Positions 16,434 through 25,025 of a stretch of 64,000 bases of DNA are shown here, piece by piece. The notes beneath the pieces were generated by a model that saw nothing but the letters and a program-made list of their open reading frames with translations, made no database searches and was not told the DNA's origin. The stretch comes from Cohnella baijiui (GTDB lineage: Bacteria; Bacillota; Bacilli; Paenibacillales; Paenibacillaceae): NCBI RefSeq assembly GCF_020731285.1, contig NZ_JAJFOW010000006.1, positions 1 to 64,000 on the forward strand, given 5' to 3'. A program made the translations under genes and the position numbers. Positions within the stretch are counted from its first letter, which is position 1. Each line of letters opens with the position of its first letter.

Positions 16434-17198
16434 TCAATACTTTTGAATACTAAATCGATTTCCATCTGGATCGAAGAAATGGAACCGCGCAAATCCGTTT
16501 AGATTACCGGAAATATCGGAAACGGATACACCGCTGTCGAGTAAATATTGATGATAGTTTTGGAATACCCATGTATCATGAAGGACGCAGGAGGGTGTAG
16601 CCGGACCGTTAATTGGGCCCGTATACGCAATCGGAGGCAGCGTTTCTAACCACCATAATGATGTTCCGGGATGATGCTCTACACCAAGTCCCATAAGAGC
16701 CCATCCCTTTTCGGGATGCTCCTCTAGTAATGACATCCCTACATACTTCTGGTACCATTCCTTCGGATTAATACTATTGTAATATTTTGTATCGAAATAT
16801 CTTTCGGTGATCTTGCGATCAATTTCACAAATCTTGCGATTTTGTAGATTGCCTTCCCTGAACTCGCAAGCATTTCTTCCAAAGTAACATTTGAACGAAC
16901 GAGAAAAATCGCCGATCGAAGAAAAACCACAATCTATGGCAATTTCCGATAGACTCTGGTCATGATAGATTATGATTTTAGTTAGAGCTCGTTCCAAACG
17001 AGTTCTTTTAACATAATCGTTAAGGTTTTCACCGGTGACCGCTTTAAATAGGCGATGAAAGTGAAAAGGCGAGTAGGAAACCAGCTCCGCTACCTTATGG
17101 AGCGTGAGCTTATCGTTAAGGTGCTCTTCGATGTAATCCATTACCTTATAAACTAAAAGGCGATGCCTCTCTTGAACCACAACGGGTTGGTTGCTCAT
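16434..17198 (-). CDS. AraC-type HTH protein with VOC-like C-terminal half-domain
   Basis: 254 aa. Residues 10-110 form an AraC/XylS double helix-turn-helix (DKLTLHKVAELVSYSPFHFH, then RLFKAV; second HTH SLSEIAIDCGFSSIGDFSRS, then FKCYFG). After a linker the C-terminus reads like the second half of a glyoxalase/VOC domain (GLGVEHHPGTSLWWLET; ARFHFFDPDGNRFSIQKY). AraC regulators of this size normally carry a GyrI-like tail, so the VOC-type tail is unusual and may result from fusion. ATG overlaps the upstream hydrolase stop (ATGA). Confidence 0.75.
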   Translation of the reverse strand: MSNQPVVVQERHRLLVYKVMDYIEEHLNDKLTLHKVAELVSYSPFHFHRLFKAVTGENLNDYVKRTRLERALTKIIIYHDQSLSEIAIDCGFSSIGDFSRSFKCYFGRNACEFREGNLQNRKICEIDRKITERYFDTKYYNSINPKEWYQKYVGMSLLEEHPEKGWALMGLGVEHHPGTSLWWLETLPPIAYTGPINGPATPSCVLHDTWVFQNYHQYLLDSGVSVSDISGNLNGFARFHFFDPDGNRFSIQKY

Positions 17199-17830
17199 TT
17201 ACGCTCTCCCGTTCCCAAAGCGCCGTAGATCGCAGTTTTAGCGCGATTGAATGAATCCATGTTTTCGTGCAGAAACGATCGGCTCGTAATCGGCGTCATA
17301 AACGGATCATTCCCCAGCGTCGAAAACACGATCAACGGCGCGTCCGGCAGTTTTCCGCCTTTGCGGATGTCATCATAAAGCTCGCCATTCAAATTTTTTC
17401 TTTCTGAAATCGTTTTCGTTAATGTCCTCAGATGATATTGAATGAGTGGTTCTCGAACAGCATCCGGCCATTCTTCGAACATATGTTCGAATATACCGCG
17501 AAACACCCGCTTGTATGCCACGAGTGTGCGAAGCATCGCAAATCCTTGCTGAAGAAGATAGCGTTTCTTGAGCTTTGGCGTGTGGATCAGGAAGTCCTCG
17601 TGAGGCGGTTCTAACAGAAGCATCCCGGCTACCTCGCCCGGGAATCGCTGGGCGTATCTTTGCGCATAAATGCCTCCCAACGAGTGGCCGACGAACAGAT
17701 ATGGGGCCGGCACGCCAGCCGTTTGCAAGAGTTGCCGCAATTCATCCGTCACCTCGAGTGCGCTTCGAGGCAACTGAATCGAATCGCTCTCGCTTGGTCG
17801 AAACCTCCTGGAATCGAATTCGATCCTGAT
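17195..17830 (-). pseudogene. Alpha/beta hydrolase, 5'-truncated
   Basis: From about LPRSALEVTDELRQLLQTAG onward this is a normal alpha/beta hydrolase with the nucleophile elbow LFVGHSLGGIYAQRYAQRFP and the following cap region (YLLQQGFAMLRTLV). The N-terminal strands and oxyanion HGxP region are missing. Upstream codons belong to the M23-type gene in another frame, which this frame overlaps by about 90-190 nt. The C-terminal Asp/His region is also short. I infer a deletion joining the tail of the M23 gene to the middle of the hydrolase. Confidence 0.65.
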
Positions 17831-18494
17831 CCGAAGGAATGCCTTGACGAACGGCCTTCCATTCGCCGCCTCGAAACCGTTCATACCTTTCAAACGCGCA
17901 TGGAATCCCCTTTGCGGTACGCAAGTCACTGCTGTCCATCAGTTGGAAGTGAAGATGCGGCGCGGTCGAATTGCCGGAATGCCCGACCTCGCCTAACTTC
18001 TGCCCCCGTATTACACATTGGCCCGCGGTAACCGCCACGGATCCCGTCTTCAGATGGGCGAATCCGGCAAAGACGTTCTCCCTGCATTTCATCACGATAT
18101 AATTGCCGGCAACGGCATCGATGCCTTTCTGGTCAGGGTGAAAGGTATAAGCGTTCTTTAACGCGACAAACAGATCGGAAACCGGATGAACTCTCGCCCT
18201 TTCCCGGCGCCCGTCTTCGGCCGCGACAATTTCCCCGTCGCACGGCGCATACACGCCTTCACCCCAACCGTAAGTCTCATGGAGCGGAACGCCGTACAAG
18301 AGATAACGCAATGGACTTGCCCGGTAAAAGGGCTTCCCTTTCCGCGAGGGGTCGACCTTCACAAAATCGAATGCGTATCTCTCTCCCAATAGATCCGTCC
18401 CATGGCTTGGGATCCTTTTCCCCGGCGTGTTAGGCGCCATCCACTCTCCTCTTAAAGGAAACTCGACGATGACGGGAATTGCATATCCATTCAT
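17742..18494 (-). CDS. M23-type (LytM-like) peptidase protein
   Basis: 250-aa cytosolic-looking protein with a peptidase M23 fold. HGTDLLGERYAFDF carries the first metal-ligand region, GVYAPCDGEIVAAEDG the central strand, and VGHSGNSTAPHLHFQLMD the HxH zinc motif. No signal peptide is seen, which is usual for this subgroup of Bacillus proteins. The start is the ATG 7 nt after AAGGAGG, and it overlaps the TGA of the TetR gene (ATGA), so it is translationally coupled. The last ~15 codons may be foreign because of the deletion joint. Confidence 0.8.
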   Translation of the reverse strand: MNGYAIPVIVEFPLRGEWMAPNTPGKRIPSHGTDLLGERYAFDFVKVDPSRKGKPFYRASPLRYLLYGVPLHETYGWGEGVYAPCDGEIVAAEDGRRERARVHPVSDLFVALKNAYTFHPDQKGIDAVAGNYIVMKCRENVFAGFAHLKTGSVAVTAGQCVIRGQKLGEVGHSGNSTAPHLHFQLMDSSDLRTAKGIPCAFERYERFRGGEWKAVRQGIPSDQDRIRFQEVSTKRERFDSVASKRTRGDG

Positions 18495-19126
18495 GTCCAT
18501 TCCTCCTTGTAAAAGGCTTTCCGAAGCTCGTTCAAGTAACCATCCAACTCGGTGCGGATATGATCGTAATCCAGATTCGGGATTTCGGAATTTCGAATCT
18601 CCTCCAGAATCTGATTCGTAAAACCGATATTCGCCCAATACACGAGCTGTTTGCATCGTTTCACGTCCAGCCCGTCTTTGAATTTCGATTCGTCCACATG
18701 GCCGAACATCGTCTCTTCGCAAATCAACGGTTTGCCGGCCGTTCTAAGCTCCAGTTCCCTCCTGATTTCGTCGGACTTCGTATGGGCGCTGCGATCGATA
18801 AATTCGAAGATCCAAGGATGCTTATGCAACAACTCCAATTGAAGAAAATACGATTGCCGCAGTCTTTCCAAAAGATCGGGCTCGCGAAAGTTCATGAATG
18901 GCAAATATTCTCGGTTCATCCTATCTGTGCAGTAATCATATAGGAACAGAAAAAGATCCTTTTTGCTCTGCACGTAATGAAACATCAACGCTTTTGATAT
19001 TCCTGACGCTTTGGCGATCACGTTCGTCGAGGCTTCGTCGTATCCTTTGGTGGCGAATTCCTTTAATGCCGCGTTGAGAATCGCCTCTCTTCTTCCCGGT
19101 TCCAACGTTTCCAATCTGGGAAGCAT
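18491..19126 (-). CDS. TetR family regulator
   Basis: 211-aa TetR-type repressor. HTH at residues 10-55 (EFATKGYDEASTNVIAKASG, then ISKALMFHYVQSKKDL), followed by a helical ligand domain of typical length. ATG 19124-19126 chosen because GGAAGG is 8 nt upstream. It heads the leftward unit with the M23 protein, truncated hydrolase and AraC-type protein. Two similar palindromes lie just upstream (19153 and 19186), so it is probably autoregulated. Confidence 0.9.
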   Translation of the reverse strand: MLPRLETLEPGRREAILNAALKEFATKGYDEASTNVIAKASGISKALMFHYVQSKKDLFLFLYDYCTDRMNREYLPFMNFREPDLLERLRQSYFLQLELLHKHPWIFEFIDRSAHTKSDEIRRELELRTAGKPLICEETMFGHVDESKFKDGLDVKRCKQLVYWANIGFTNQILEEIRNSEIPNLDYDHIRTELDGYLNELRKAFYKEEWT

Positions 19127-19152
19127 GCCAACCACCTTCCTAAGCGCCTATC

Positions 19153-19204
19153 ATTTACCTGACAGGTCAATCCCATTATATTTCCATTTACCTAAAAGGT
19201 CAAT
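19153..19204 (-). promoter_or_regulatory. Twin TetR operators
   Basis: Two copies of a near-palindrome, ATTTACCTGACAGGTCAAT at 19153-19171 and ATTTACCTAAAAGGTCAAT at 19186-19204, are 33 bp apart (three helical turns). They flank the promoter region of the tetR gene starting at 19126. The ACCTGNCAGGT core is palindromic. Confidence 0.75.
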
Positions 19205-19311
19205 GAAAAGACAAAAAATACGCCTTGACCAGGCAAACGGTCAAGGCGCTGGCAAGAGCAGCGGATAGCACCGTGCGCGAGGAGCGGCTAAAAGTTCCCC
19301 ATCGCCTCCGC

Positions 19312-19830
19312 CTACCGCTCTTTTAGTTCGGGCATATCCAACGCGGTGGCCATATTGCACAGCATGCCGATGGCCAAGAAGATCACCGTTTTTTCTTTGG
19401 GGTTCGCCGCGCCTTGCTCCGCAAACGCGTCCAGCACGATTTGACGAACCTCCCGGATACCTTGGCGCATGACGTCTCGTACCGCTTCTTCGTTCATCGT
19501 TTGCGCTTGCATCTGCAGCAGCACTTCGTTTTTGTGCGATTGCAGCAGAGCGTCATAGGCTTCGATCAAGCGTTGCTCCATGACCTCCGGAGGCACCGAA
19601 GCGATTACTTGGCGAAAGGATTCGAACAAACGGGCCCAGGCTACTTCCAACGCGGCGACCATCAGCGCTTCTTTCGTTTTGAAAAAGCGGAATACGTAAG
19701 GTTGGGAAATTTGCGCGCGTTCCGCAACTTGCGCGGTCGTGGCTCGATAATAACCGATTTCCGCAAAGACGTCGATGGCCGCCGCGATGATCTCCGTCTT
19801 TCGGTTAACCGACGCTTTTTCTTCTCTCAT
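19312..19830 (-). CDS. TetR family regulator
   Basis: 172-aa TetR-type repressor: N-terminal HTH EIIAAAIDVFAEIGYYRATT, then AQVAERAQISQPYVFRFFKT, followed by a ligand domain (VAALEVAWARLFESFRQVIA). The ATG at 19828-19830 follows AGGGGG by 7 nt; the longer frame to 19902 has no ribosome site. No obvious target gene is adjacent. A palindrome-containing 26-nt repeat lies upstream at 19927-19952. Confidence 0.9.
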   Translation of the reverse strand: MREEKASVNRKTEIIAAAIDVFAEIGYYRATTAQVAERAQISQPYVFRFFKTKEALMVAALEVAWARLFESFRQVIASVPPEVMEQRLIEAYDALLQSHKNEVLLQMQAQTMNEEAVRDVMRQGIREVRQIVLDAFAEQGAANPKEKTVIFLAIGMLCNMATALDMPELKER

Positions 19831-19926
19831 TCCCGCACCCCCTATGTTATCGATTAATGGATCAATAACTCCTATTATAGAAATAACGATCCCGCGAATC
19901 AATTCCGCTGCTGATATGACGACAAT

Positions 19927-19952
19927 AGTTTACATAATATATGTTATGTTCA
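19927..19952. repeat. 26-nt palindromic motif, copy 1
   Basis: Contains ACATAA-N6-TTATGT. It is identical except for two bases to 24999-25024. It overlaps the last stop codon of the thiamine-binding-type gene and lies upstream of tetR, so it could be that regulator's operator. Confidence 0.6.
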
Positions 19953-20279
19953 CTTTCTGCGATCCGACGGAGCCTTGACCAGCTTCTCGGACACCGACGC
20001 CAGCTTCTGATCCATCGTCCCCTGCCTGTCCCGCCGGTCATCGATCGTGATCGACGTCGACACGCGCTTCGCCCCGTTCCGGAATGGCACCTCGTGCATC
20101 CGGCGAACAACGGCGAGCACGTCGTCCAGCTCTCCTTCGATGATCGTGCTCATCGGCGTCAACTGATGCTTGATCGGTTCCGGAGCTTCGGAAAGCAAGC
20201 GTTCGACGGCCGCGACGTATTCGCTGACGCTGGTCGATCCGGTCCCCAACGGGACAATCGTCACTTGTACGATCGCCAT
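19950..20279 (-). CDS. MTH1187/YqgV-type thiamine-binding protein
   Basis: 109-aa small beta-alpha-beta protein of the YqgV/MTH1187 family (DUF77): starts MAIVQVTIVPLGTGSTSVSE, then EPIKHQLTPMSTIIEGELDD and KRVSTSITIDDRRD. Family members bind thiamine or related pyrimidines; the physiological role is not settled. The ATG follows AAAGGAGGG. It follows the toroid-type gene by 31 nt and is probably in the same mRNA. Confidence 0.9.
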   Translation of the reverse strand: MAIVQVTIVPLGTGSTSVSEYVAAVERLLSEAPEPIKHQLTPMSTIIEGELDDVLAVVRRMHEVPFRNGAKRVSTSITIDDRRDRQGTMDQKLASVSEKLVKAPSDRRK

Positions 20280-20310
20280 GGCGATCCCTCCTTTTATTCG
20301 TATGCGCCGA

Positions 20311-21204
20311 TCAAATCACGCCGTAAGACCGCAGCGTTAACAGCCGTTCCACTGTTACGTACCCGCGCCATTCCATCTCGACGGCGGGAGACAGCGCCGT
20401 CCAGCTGATCGGCCATCCCCCATCCTCCTGCTGTTCGGCCAATAGATGGGCCAAGTGCAGCCGGATATCCTCCGGCGTGACGAACTTGGCCGCATAGCTG
20501 TCTTTTCGCGGCGCCCAGTCCAACACTTTGTGCACATAGCCTTGCGCTAGCGGGTCTCGCTCAATGACGCCGGGGCGTGCCAGCCACTCGTCCAGCTTGC
20601 TCAAGTACGGCCGAGATAGCGCACGGTCGGGGACAACGCTTAAAAACCCGATCCACTGCACCCCCTCGTGATAGTCGGCCGGCAGCGTCTGCTCCATATG
20701 CTCCCACATTTGCCGCATGGACAGTCGAAACCACGGCTCGTGTTCGTACAGTGTCCACGCTTTTTGCTTCATCATCAGCCCGAGCAGATTGCCCGTCGGA
20801 TTGACGCTGAACGTTTCGTCCTCCTCAGTCGCCCACCACGGGGCGTGCGGGTAAGCTCCGATCGAACGATGGGCGCGCGGAAAACCGCCATCCGGCAGCG
20901 CGATCTGTTTCAAATACCGTCCGACGCTCGCGACCATGCCGGCGTCGAAGCGATCCAGGTCGTTCATATAGAGAAGCGCGAACTCCGTCGTCACCGGCTG
21001 ACTTTGCGGGCAACGAATGTCGGCCTCCAGCGCGTTGCCGAAGCCGCCGTCGTCGTTTTGGTAGGCTTTCAGCGCGGTCAACACCGCTTTCTTGCTCCCT
21101 TTCTCCCAATGAAAAGCGAACCGGAGCCGATCGACGAGTCGTGCGTGACGATACAGAAACGATCGGGCTTTCTCCAACGTGCCGTCGGGCAAACCGTTTA
21201 TCAT
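20311..21204 (-). CDS. Alpha/alpha-toroid protein (prenyltransferase/terpene cyclase-like)
   Basis: 297-aa soluble protein with QW-like repeats: YQNDDGGFGNALEADI, LPDGGFPRA and QEDGGWPISW. Such repeats form the alpha/alpha toroid of terpene cyclases and prenyltransferases. The DxDD or zinc motifs needed for cyclase or prenyltransfer chemistry are not evident, so catalysis cannot be assumed. Similar stand-alone proteins are widespread in Paenibacillus and uncharacterised. Ribosome site AAGGGG. Confidence 0.75.
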   Translation of the reverse strand: MINGLPDGTLEKARSFLYRHARLVDRLRFAFHWEKGSKKAVLTALKAYQNDDGGFGNALEADIRCPQSQPVTTEFALLYMNDLDRFDAGMVASVGRYLKQIALPDGGFPRAHRSIGAYPHAPWWATEEDETFSVNPTGNLLGLMMKQKAWTLYEHEPWFRLSMRQMWEHMEQTLPADYHEGVQWIGFLSVVPDRALSRPYLSKLDEWLARPGVIERDPLAQGYVHKVLDWAPRKDSYAAKFVTPEDIRLHLAHLLAEQQEDGGWPISWTALSPAVEMEWRGYVTVERLLTLRSYGVI

Positions 21205-21336
21205 GTCTCCAAGCCCCTTTTCATATTAATTAATTATATAAATTATTAGTTTAATTAAATATATCCCCCGCTGTCTGATCCCTTCCTGATTCTGCTATAA
21301 TAGAAAGACTACGCTGTGCGGACAAAGGGGACGCCT

Positions 21337-22407
21337 ATGAATTTGCAAAAGAAAAAAGACCGGGAAGAGCTGGAGCGTCGGATCCCCCACATGCCTTGGT
21401 ATGTCGAGAAATTCGTCAATTACAAGCTGCCGGATCTGTCGCCCTCCTCCCTCTTGGAATACGTGCGCGATTACGAAGCTTTTTTCGGCTGGCTCATGGC
21501 CGAGGGTCTTACCCAGGCGGATCGGATGTCCGACATCCCGCTCGTCGATCTGGAGCGCCTGCACATGGACAGCGTCGACAACTTCCGCATGTTCCTGGCG
21601 ACGCGCAAAGATCAGGCCAACAGCCGGACGACCATCTCGCGCAAGCTGTCGTCGCTGCGTTCGCTGTTCCACTATCTCAGCCAGATCGCCGAAGACGACG
21701 ACTTTTATCCGCTGCTCAAACGCAATGTCATGGCCAAAGTGTCGATCAAGCGGACGCACAAGCCGAAGGACACGGCCGCCAAGCTGGAGGGCAAGCTGCT
21801 TCAGGAGGAAGAGATCGAAGCCTTTATCGCGTATATCCGACAGGACTATGCCAGCGATGTCGCCTCGAATAAGCAGGCTCTCTTCGCGCACGAGCTGAAT
21901 CATACCCGCGATGCCTGTATCGTCAGCCTCATCCTGAACTCGGGGCTCCGCGTGTCGGAGCTCGTCCATCTGAACACTGACGATCTCGACCTGAAGAAAA
22001 AGCTGCTCTACGTATACCGCAAAGGCAAAAACGACGACACGTTCAAGACGCCGGTCTACTTTCGTAACGACGCGATCGCGGAACTGGAGTCGTACCTGGA
22101 GCAGCGGGAAACGCGCTACCGCGCGCCCAAACGAGAGAAGGCGCTGTTCCTCGCGCTCGCGAACGGCAAAAACGAAGGCTCACGGATGACGAAGCGGGCC
22201 GTCCAAGAGATGGTCATCAAGTATGCCAAACGCTTCGGCAAGCCGTACCTGTCGGTGCACAAGCTTCGTCATTCCTTCGCGACCGACTACTATTTGCGCA
22301 ACGACCTGTACAAAACCCAGGAGCAGCTCGGTCACGCCTCTCCGGAGACGACTCAAATCTACGCGCATCTGACGGACAAAACGATGGAGGAAGCGATCGA
22401 CCGCTGA
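21337..22407 (+). CDS. xerS: Tyrosine recombinase XerS
   Basis: 356-aa site-specific recombinase resembling XerS, a single-protein chromosome-dimer resolvase. The N-terminal SAM-like core DNA-binding domain starts PHMPWYVEKFVNYKLPDLSP. Catalytic residues are visible: Arg in LNSGLRVSELVHL, Lys in YRKGKNDDTFK, His-x-x-Arg in VHKLRHSFATDYY, His in QLGHASPETTQIYAH, and the final nucleophile Tyr. ATG 21337 has AAAGGGGA upstream; an earlier GTG lies inside that site. A dif-type site was not found nearby. Confidence 0.92.
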   Translation: MNLQKKKDREELERRIPHMPWYVEKFVNYKLPDLSPSSLLEYVRDYEAFFGWLMAEGLTQADRMSDIPLVDLERLHMDSVDNFRMFLATRKDQANSRTTISRKLSSLRSLFHYLSQIAEDDDFYPLLKRNVMAKVSIKRTHKPKDTAAKLEGKLLQEEEIEAFIAYIRQDYASDVASNKQALFAHELNHTRDACIVSLILNSGLRVSELVHLNTDDLDLKKKLLYVYRKGKNDDTFKTPVYFRNDAIAELESYLEQRETRYRAPKREKALFLALANGKNEGSRMTKRAVQEMVIKYAKRFGKPYLSVHKLRHSFATDYYLRNDLYKTQEQLGHASPETTQIYAHLTDKTMEEAIDR

Positions 22408-22509
22408 CGTGTCGCGGAATGACCGATCCCCGGACCTTGGCGCGGACGTCGACCGCGCCCTCTCCCTCCAATCTTTGGAAACTCGCTTGTACGCCCAGTA
22501 TAGCACAAA

Positions 22510-22539
22510 ACAACCCCTCGGACCCGCCCGGGGGGTTGT
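22510..22539. terminator. Bidirectional terminator between xerS and phosphotransferase
   Basis: ACAACCCC / GGGGTTGT stem with a GC-rich loop, between two convergent genes. Confidence 0.7.
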
Positions 22540-22552
22540 GCTTTGAAGCCTT

Positions 22553-23557
22553 CTAAACCATGTGCGAATGGCAGCAATCCCTGATGAAGTCGGCTTCTCG
22601 CTCCAGCTCCGCCAATCCCGACACGGCGTCCGGAATCTGGGCGAGCAGAACGTCCGCGCCGTCGACACCATCCAGGTATCGGCCCAGAAAATGAACGAAC
22701 ACGTCCAGTTTGCGGAGCCGGATGAGCGGCACGATCGCATCGGCTTCCGCGCTGCCTAGCCGGACAACCGAAGCGTAGCCCCGCGCGAATGCGGTTATCG
22801 CATCGCGCCCGCCTTCCTGCCCAAGCATCCCGGAGATCACAACCGCCGGCTCCATCGCGCGAACGTCTCGCGTGCAAAATTCAAAGTCCAGAACCGCCGC
22901 GATCCGATGCCGGTCCTCCAGCTCGGCTAGCAGATTCGAGTCGTTGATGTCGCCGTGCACGAGCTGATGCGGCAGCGAGCGCATCGCCGGCAGATCGGCG
23001 CGCAGACGGGCGAGACCGTCGGCCAGCGTCGCGAGCTCCCCGCGCAGATGACGCAGCGTCTGCGGAGGGTCGACGCAAAAGGCGGCTACGCGCGCGAGCG
23101 AGCAGGACGGATGCGCCTTATCCAACTCGTAATAAGGCGGATAGGCCGGCGAGACCTGCGGCGATACGCCGCGAAGCGCGTCGGACAATTGACCGACCGC
23201 TTCGCCTACGGCGTAGGCTGTTCGCGGGCTTTGCCCGTCCGGCCTTTCTCCCTCCAGGTAGGCGAACAAGCAGGCATACCTCCCGCTTCCGTCCTGCAAG
23301 GGAACGAACGTTTCCCCCTCGGCGTTTCGCCGGGGAACCGGTATTCCGAACGTCAGCGCGCTGCCGGCCAGCGCGAGCAATACCTCGTGCTCGAAGCGAA
23401 TTTTGCCGGGGTCGCGATGGGTCTCGTAAATGCGGAGAATCCATTGCTTCCCTGCCGACGACGCGTAACGCGTCGTGTTGTTCCACCCGCTATTGCCCTC
23501 GGCGAGCGCCCAGTCCGCTTCGGCATCGTAAGCTTCCAACAGCTGCCGAAAAGGCAT
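22553..23557 (-). CDS. Aminoglycoside phosphotransferase-type kinase
   Basis: 334-aa APH/homoserine kinase-like protein. The catalytic loop HGDINDSNLL and metal-binding DFEF (AVLDFEFCTRD) are intact. The N-terminal lobe has KQWILRIYETHRDPGKIRFE. Substrates in this superfamily range from aminoglycosides to homoserine and choline, so resistance must not be assumed. The ATG lies one base after the stop of the secreted GH18-like gene (coupled). Confidence 0.85.
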   Translation of the reverse strand: MPFRQLLEAYDAEADWALAEGNSGWNNTTRYASSAGKQWILRIYETHRDPGKIRFEHEVLLALAGSALTFGIPVPRRNAEGETFVPLQDGSGRYACLFAYLEGERPDGQSPRTAYAVGEAVGQLSDALRGVSPQVSPAYPPYYELDKAHPSCSLARVAAFCVDPPQTLRHLRGELATLADGLARLRADLPAMRSLPHQLVHGDINDSNLLAELEDRHRIAAVLDFEFCTRDVRAMEPAVVISGMLGQEGGRDAITAFARGYASVVRLGSAEADAIVPLIRLRKLDVFVHFLGRYLDGVDGADVLLAQIPDAVSGLAELEREADFIRDCCHSHMV

Positions 23558-23560
23558 CCG

Positions 23561-24838
23561 TCAGCCCTTCTTGACGATGGAAGCGTCGATTGCCGCCTTC
23601 TCGGCATTCGTCACGATGCCGATCCGCCAAACGGCGGCGCCGCCCAAGCCGTAACGCTTGGCCAAGCCCAGCTTGTCGCCGATCGACGTCTCGTTTTCCG
23701 CGTCGACATTGACGGCGAGCAGCAGCTTTTCCTTCTTGACCCCTGCTTCCAGCGTCTTTTGGATGGCTTGTTCGACCAGATTGTTCGGCTGCGGCTGCTT
23801 GCGCTGCGCATCGGTTCCGTAATCGTACGCCATCAAGACCAACTCGTCCGCCATTTTGGCGAGCGCGGCGTAATCGTAGCCTTTGTACGCGCTGTTCGGC
23901 GGCGGCACGGCGAGCGACACCTTGATGCCGTCGGCGGCGACCGTCTCGACGAGCTGTTTGACGTAGACGTTGAGCTGCGATTGCGCCTGTTTGGGATCGT
24001 CCTGCCAGCCGAGACCCTCAAAGTCGAGCAGGATGCCGCCGAAGCCGTTTTGCAGCGCCAATTCGCGAAGCTGCGAGATCGAGTCGTCCCGCAGCGCCTT
24101 GTCCGTCAGTACCTTCGTGAGCTGACGCTTGCCGTCCTTGGCCAGCACGGCCAAATACGACCGGGCGCCCTGCGCGTTCGCGTCCGCGACGATCGATTCG
24201 GGCGTCACGTCTCCCGCCGCGTCCGGCCAGCGCCATTTGGAGCCGTTCGCGTCTTTCAGCGTGAAGACGCCGTTGTCGTCGATCTGGCTCCAGCCGAAGG
24301 CCACTTCGTTAAAGCCCGCGATCAAGTCCCGCTGATCGAACGAGGAGATGGCGTAGAAGCCGAGCAGCCGCATCTCCCGCTGCGGCGAGACGATCGTCAC
24401 GGCCTTGGCTGCGCCGTTCCAGTCGACCAGCGCGCCGAATTGGCGGCTGAAAAAGGCGAGCGGGATGAGCACCGAGCCGCTCCTCGTCATCGGCGCGACG
24501 GCGAGCGTTTCCTTGGCGCCGTTGACGGTCGCGTAGTTCTGTCCGACGCGGAGGACGACGTCCTTCGACTGTCCCTGGGCGTCCTTGCCGGTCGCGCGCA
24601 CCGTCTTCGTGGCGGCGTCGTACGCGACGTTGATGCCTAGCGCTTCGGCGATCGCCCGAAACGGCACCATCGTGGTGCCTTGATAGACGATCGGCGGGAC
24701 GCTCGCGGCGAGCGGCACGCGGTCCAGGACGATCGACACCGGTTTCTCCGCGGCGGACGCGCCCGAAGCGGCGGTCCCGGCGAACAGAGAAATGGCGAGC
24801 GCGGCGGTCGTTATGTTCCGAGTCCAATTTGCAGTCAT
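23561..24838 (-). CDS. Secreted protein: copper-amine-oxidase-N domain plus GH18-like domain
   Basis: 425 aa. Signal peptide at residues 1-30 (ALAISLFAGTAASGASA). Residues ~35-150 form a copper amine oxidase N-like domain (VPPIVYQGTTMVPFRAIAEA), a cell-surface module common in Paenibacillus. Residues 155-420 form a glycoside hydrolase 18-like barrel with ILLDFEGL, where the catalytic Glu would sit, and AVPPPNSAYKGYDYAALAKM. It probably binds or processes glycans at the cell wall; catalysis is not certain. ATG 24838 follows GGGAGAGG. Confidence 0.85.
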   Translation of the reverse strand: MTANWTRNITTAALAISLFAGTAASGASAAEKPVSIVLDRVPLAASVPPIVYQGTTMVPFRAIAEALGINVAYDAATKTVRATGKDAQGQSKDVVLRVGQNYATVNGAKETLAVAPMTRSGSVLIPLAFFSRQFGALVDWNGAAKAVTIVSPQREMRLLGFYAISSFDQRDLIAGFNEVAFGWSQIDDNGVFTLKDANGSKWRWPDAAGDVTPESIVADANAQGARSYLAVLAKDGKRQLTKVLTDKALRDDSISQLRELALQNGFGGILLDFEGLGWQDDPKQAQSQLNVYVKQLVETVAADGIKVSLAVPPPNSAYKGYDYAALAKMADELVLMAYDYGTDAQRKQPQPNNLVEQAIQKTLEAGVKKEKLLLAVNVDAENETSIGDKLGLAKRYGLGGAAVWRIGIVTNAEKAAIDASIVKKG

Positions 24839-24962
24839 AAGTCCTCTCCCGTAAGCCTGCGAGAATTGAATAGATTGATAGATAGGCAAGCCTTCTCAAA
24901 TTATAGCAAAAGTGCATTAAGAGATTCAATGAAACCCCCTAAGTCAAAACACATGACAAATA

Positions 24963-24992
24963 AACCTCTCTCGCCGGCGGCGAAAAGAGGTT
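24963..24992 (-). terminator. Terminator after the acetyltransferase
   Basis: AACCTCT / AGAGGTT stem extended by CGCCGGCGGCG. On the leftward strand it is followed by TTATTT, so it ends the acetyltransferase mRNA. Confidence 0.65.
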
Positions 24993-24998
24993 GTCTTC

Positions 24999-25024
24999 AG
25001 TTTACATAATATTTGTTATGTACA
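24999..25024. repeat. 26-nt palindromic motif, copy 2
   Basis: Same motif as 19927-19952 (24 of 26 positions identical, core ACATAA-N6-TTATGT). It lies between the acetyltransferase stop and its terminator, and about 160 nt upstream of the secreted GH18-like gene. Confidence 0.6.
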
Positions 25025-25025
25025 T

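Noticed and set aside
22955..24640. Rightward 561-codon open frame
   Set aside because: It lies antisense to the GH18-like and phosphotransferase genes, consists of Arg/Gly/Asp-rich nonsense, and has no ribosome site. It is a shadow of high-GC third codon positions.
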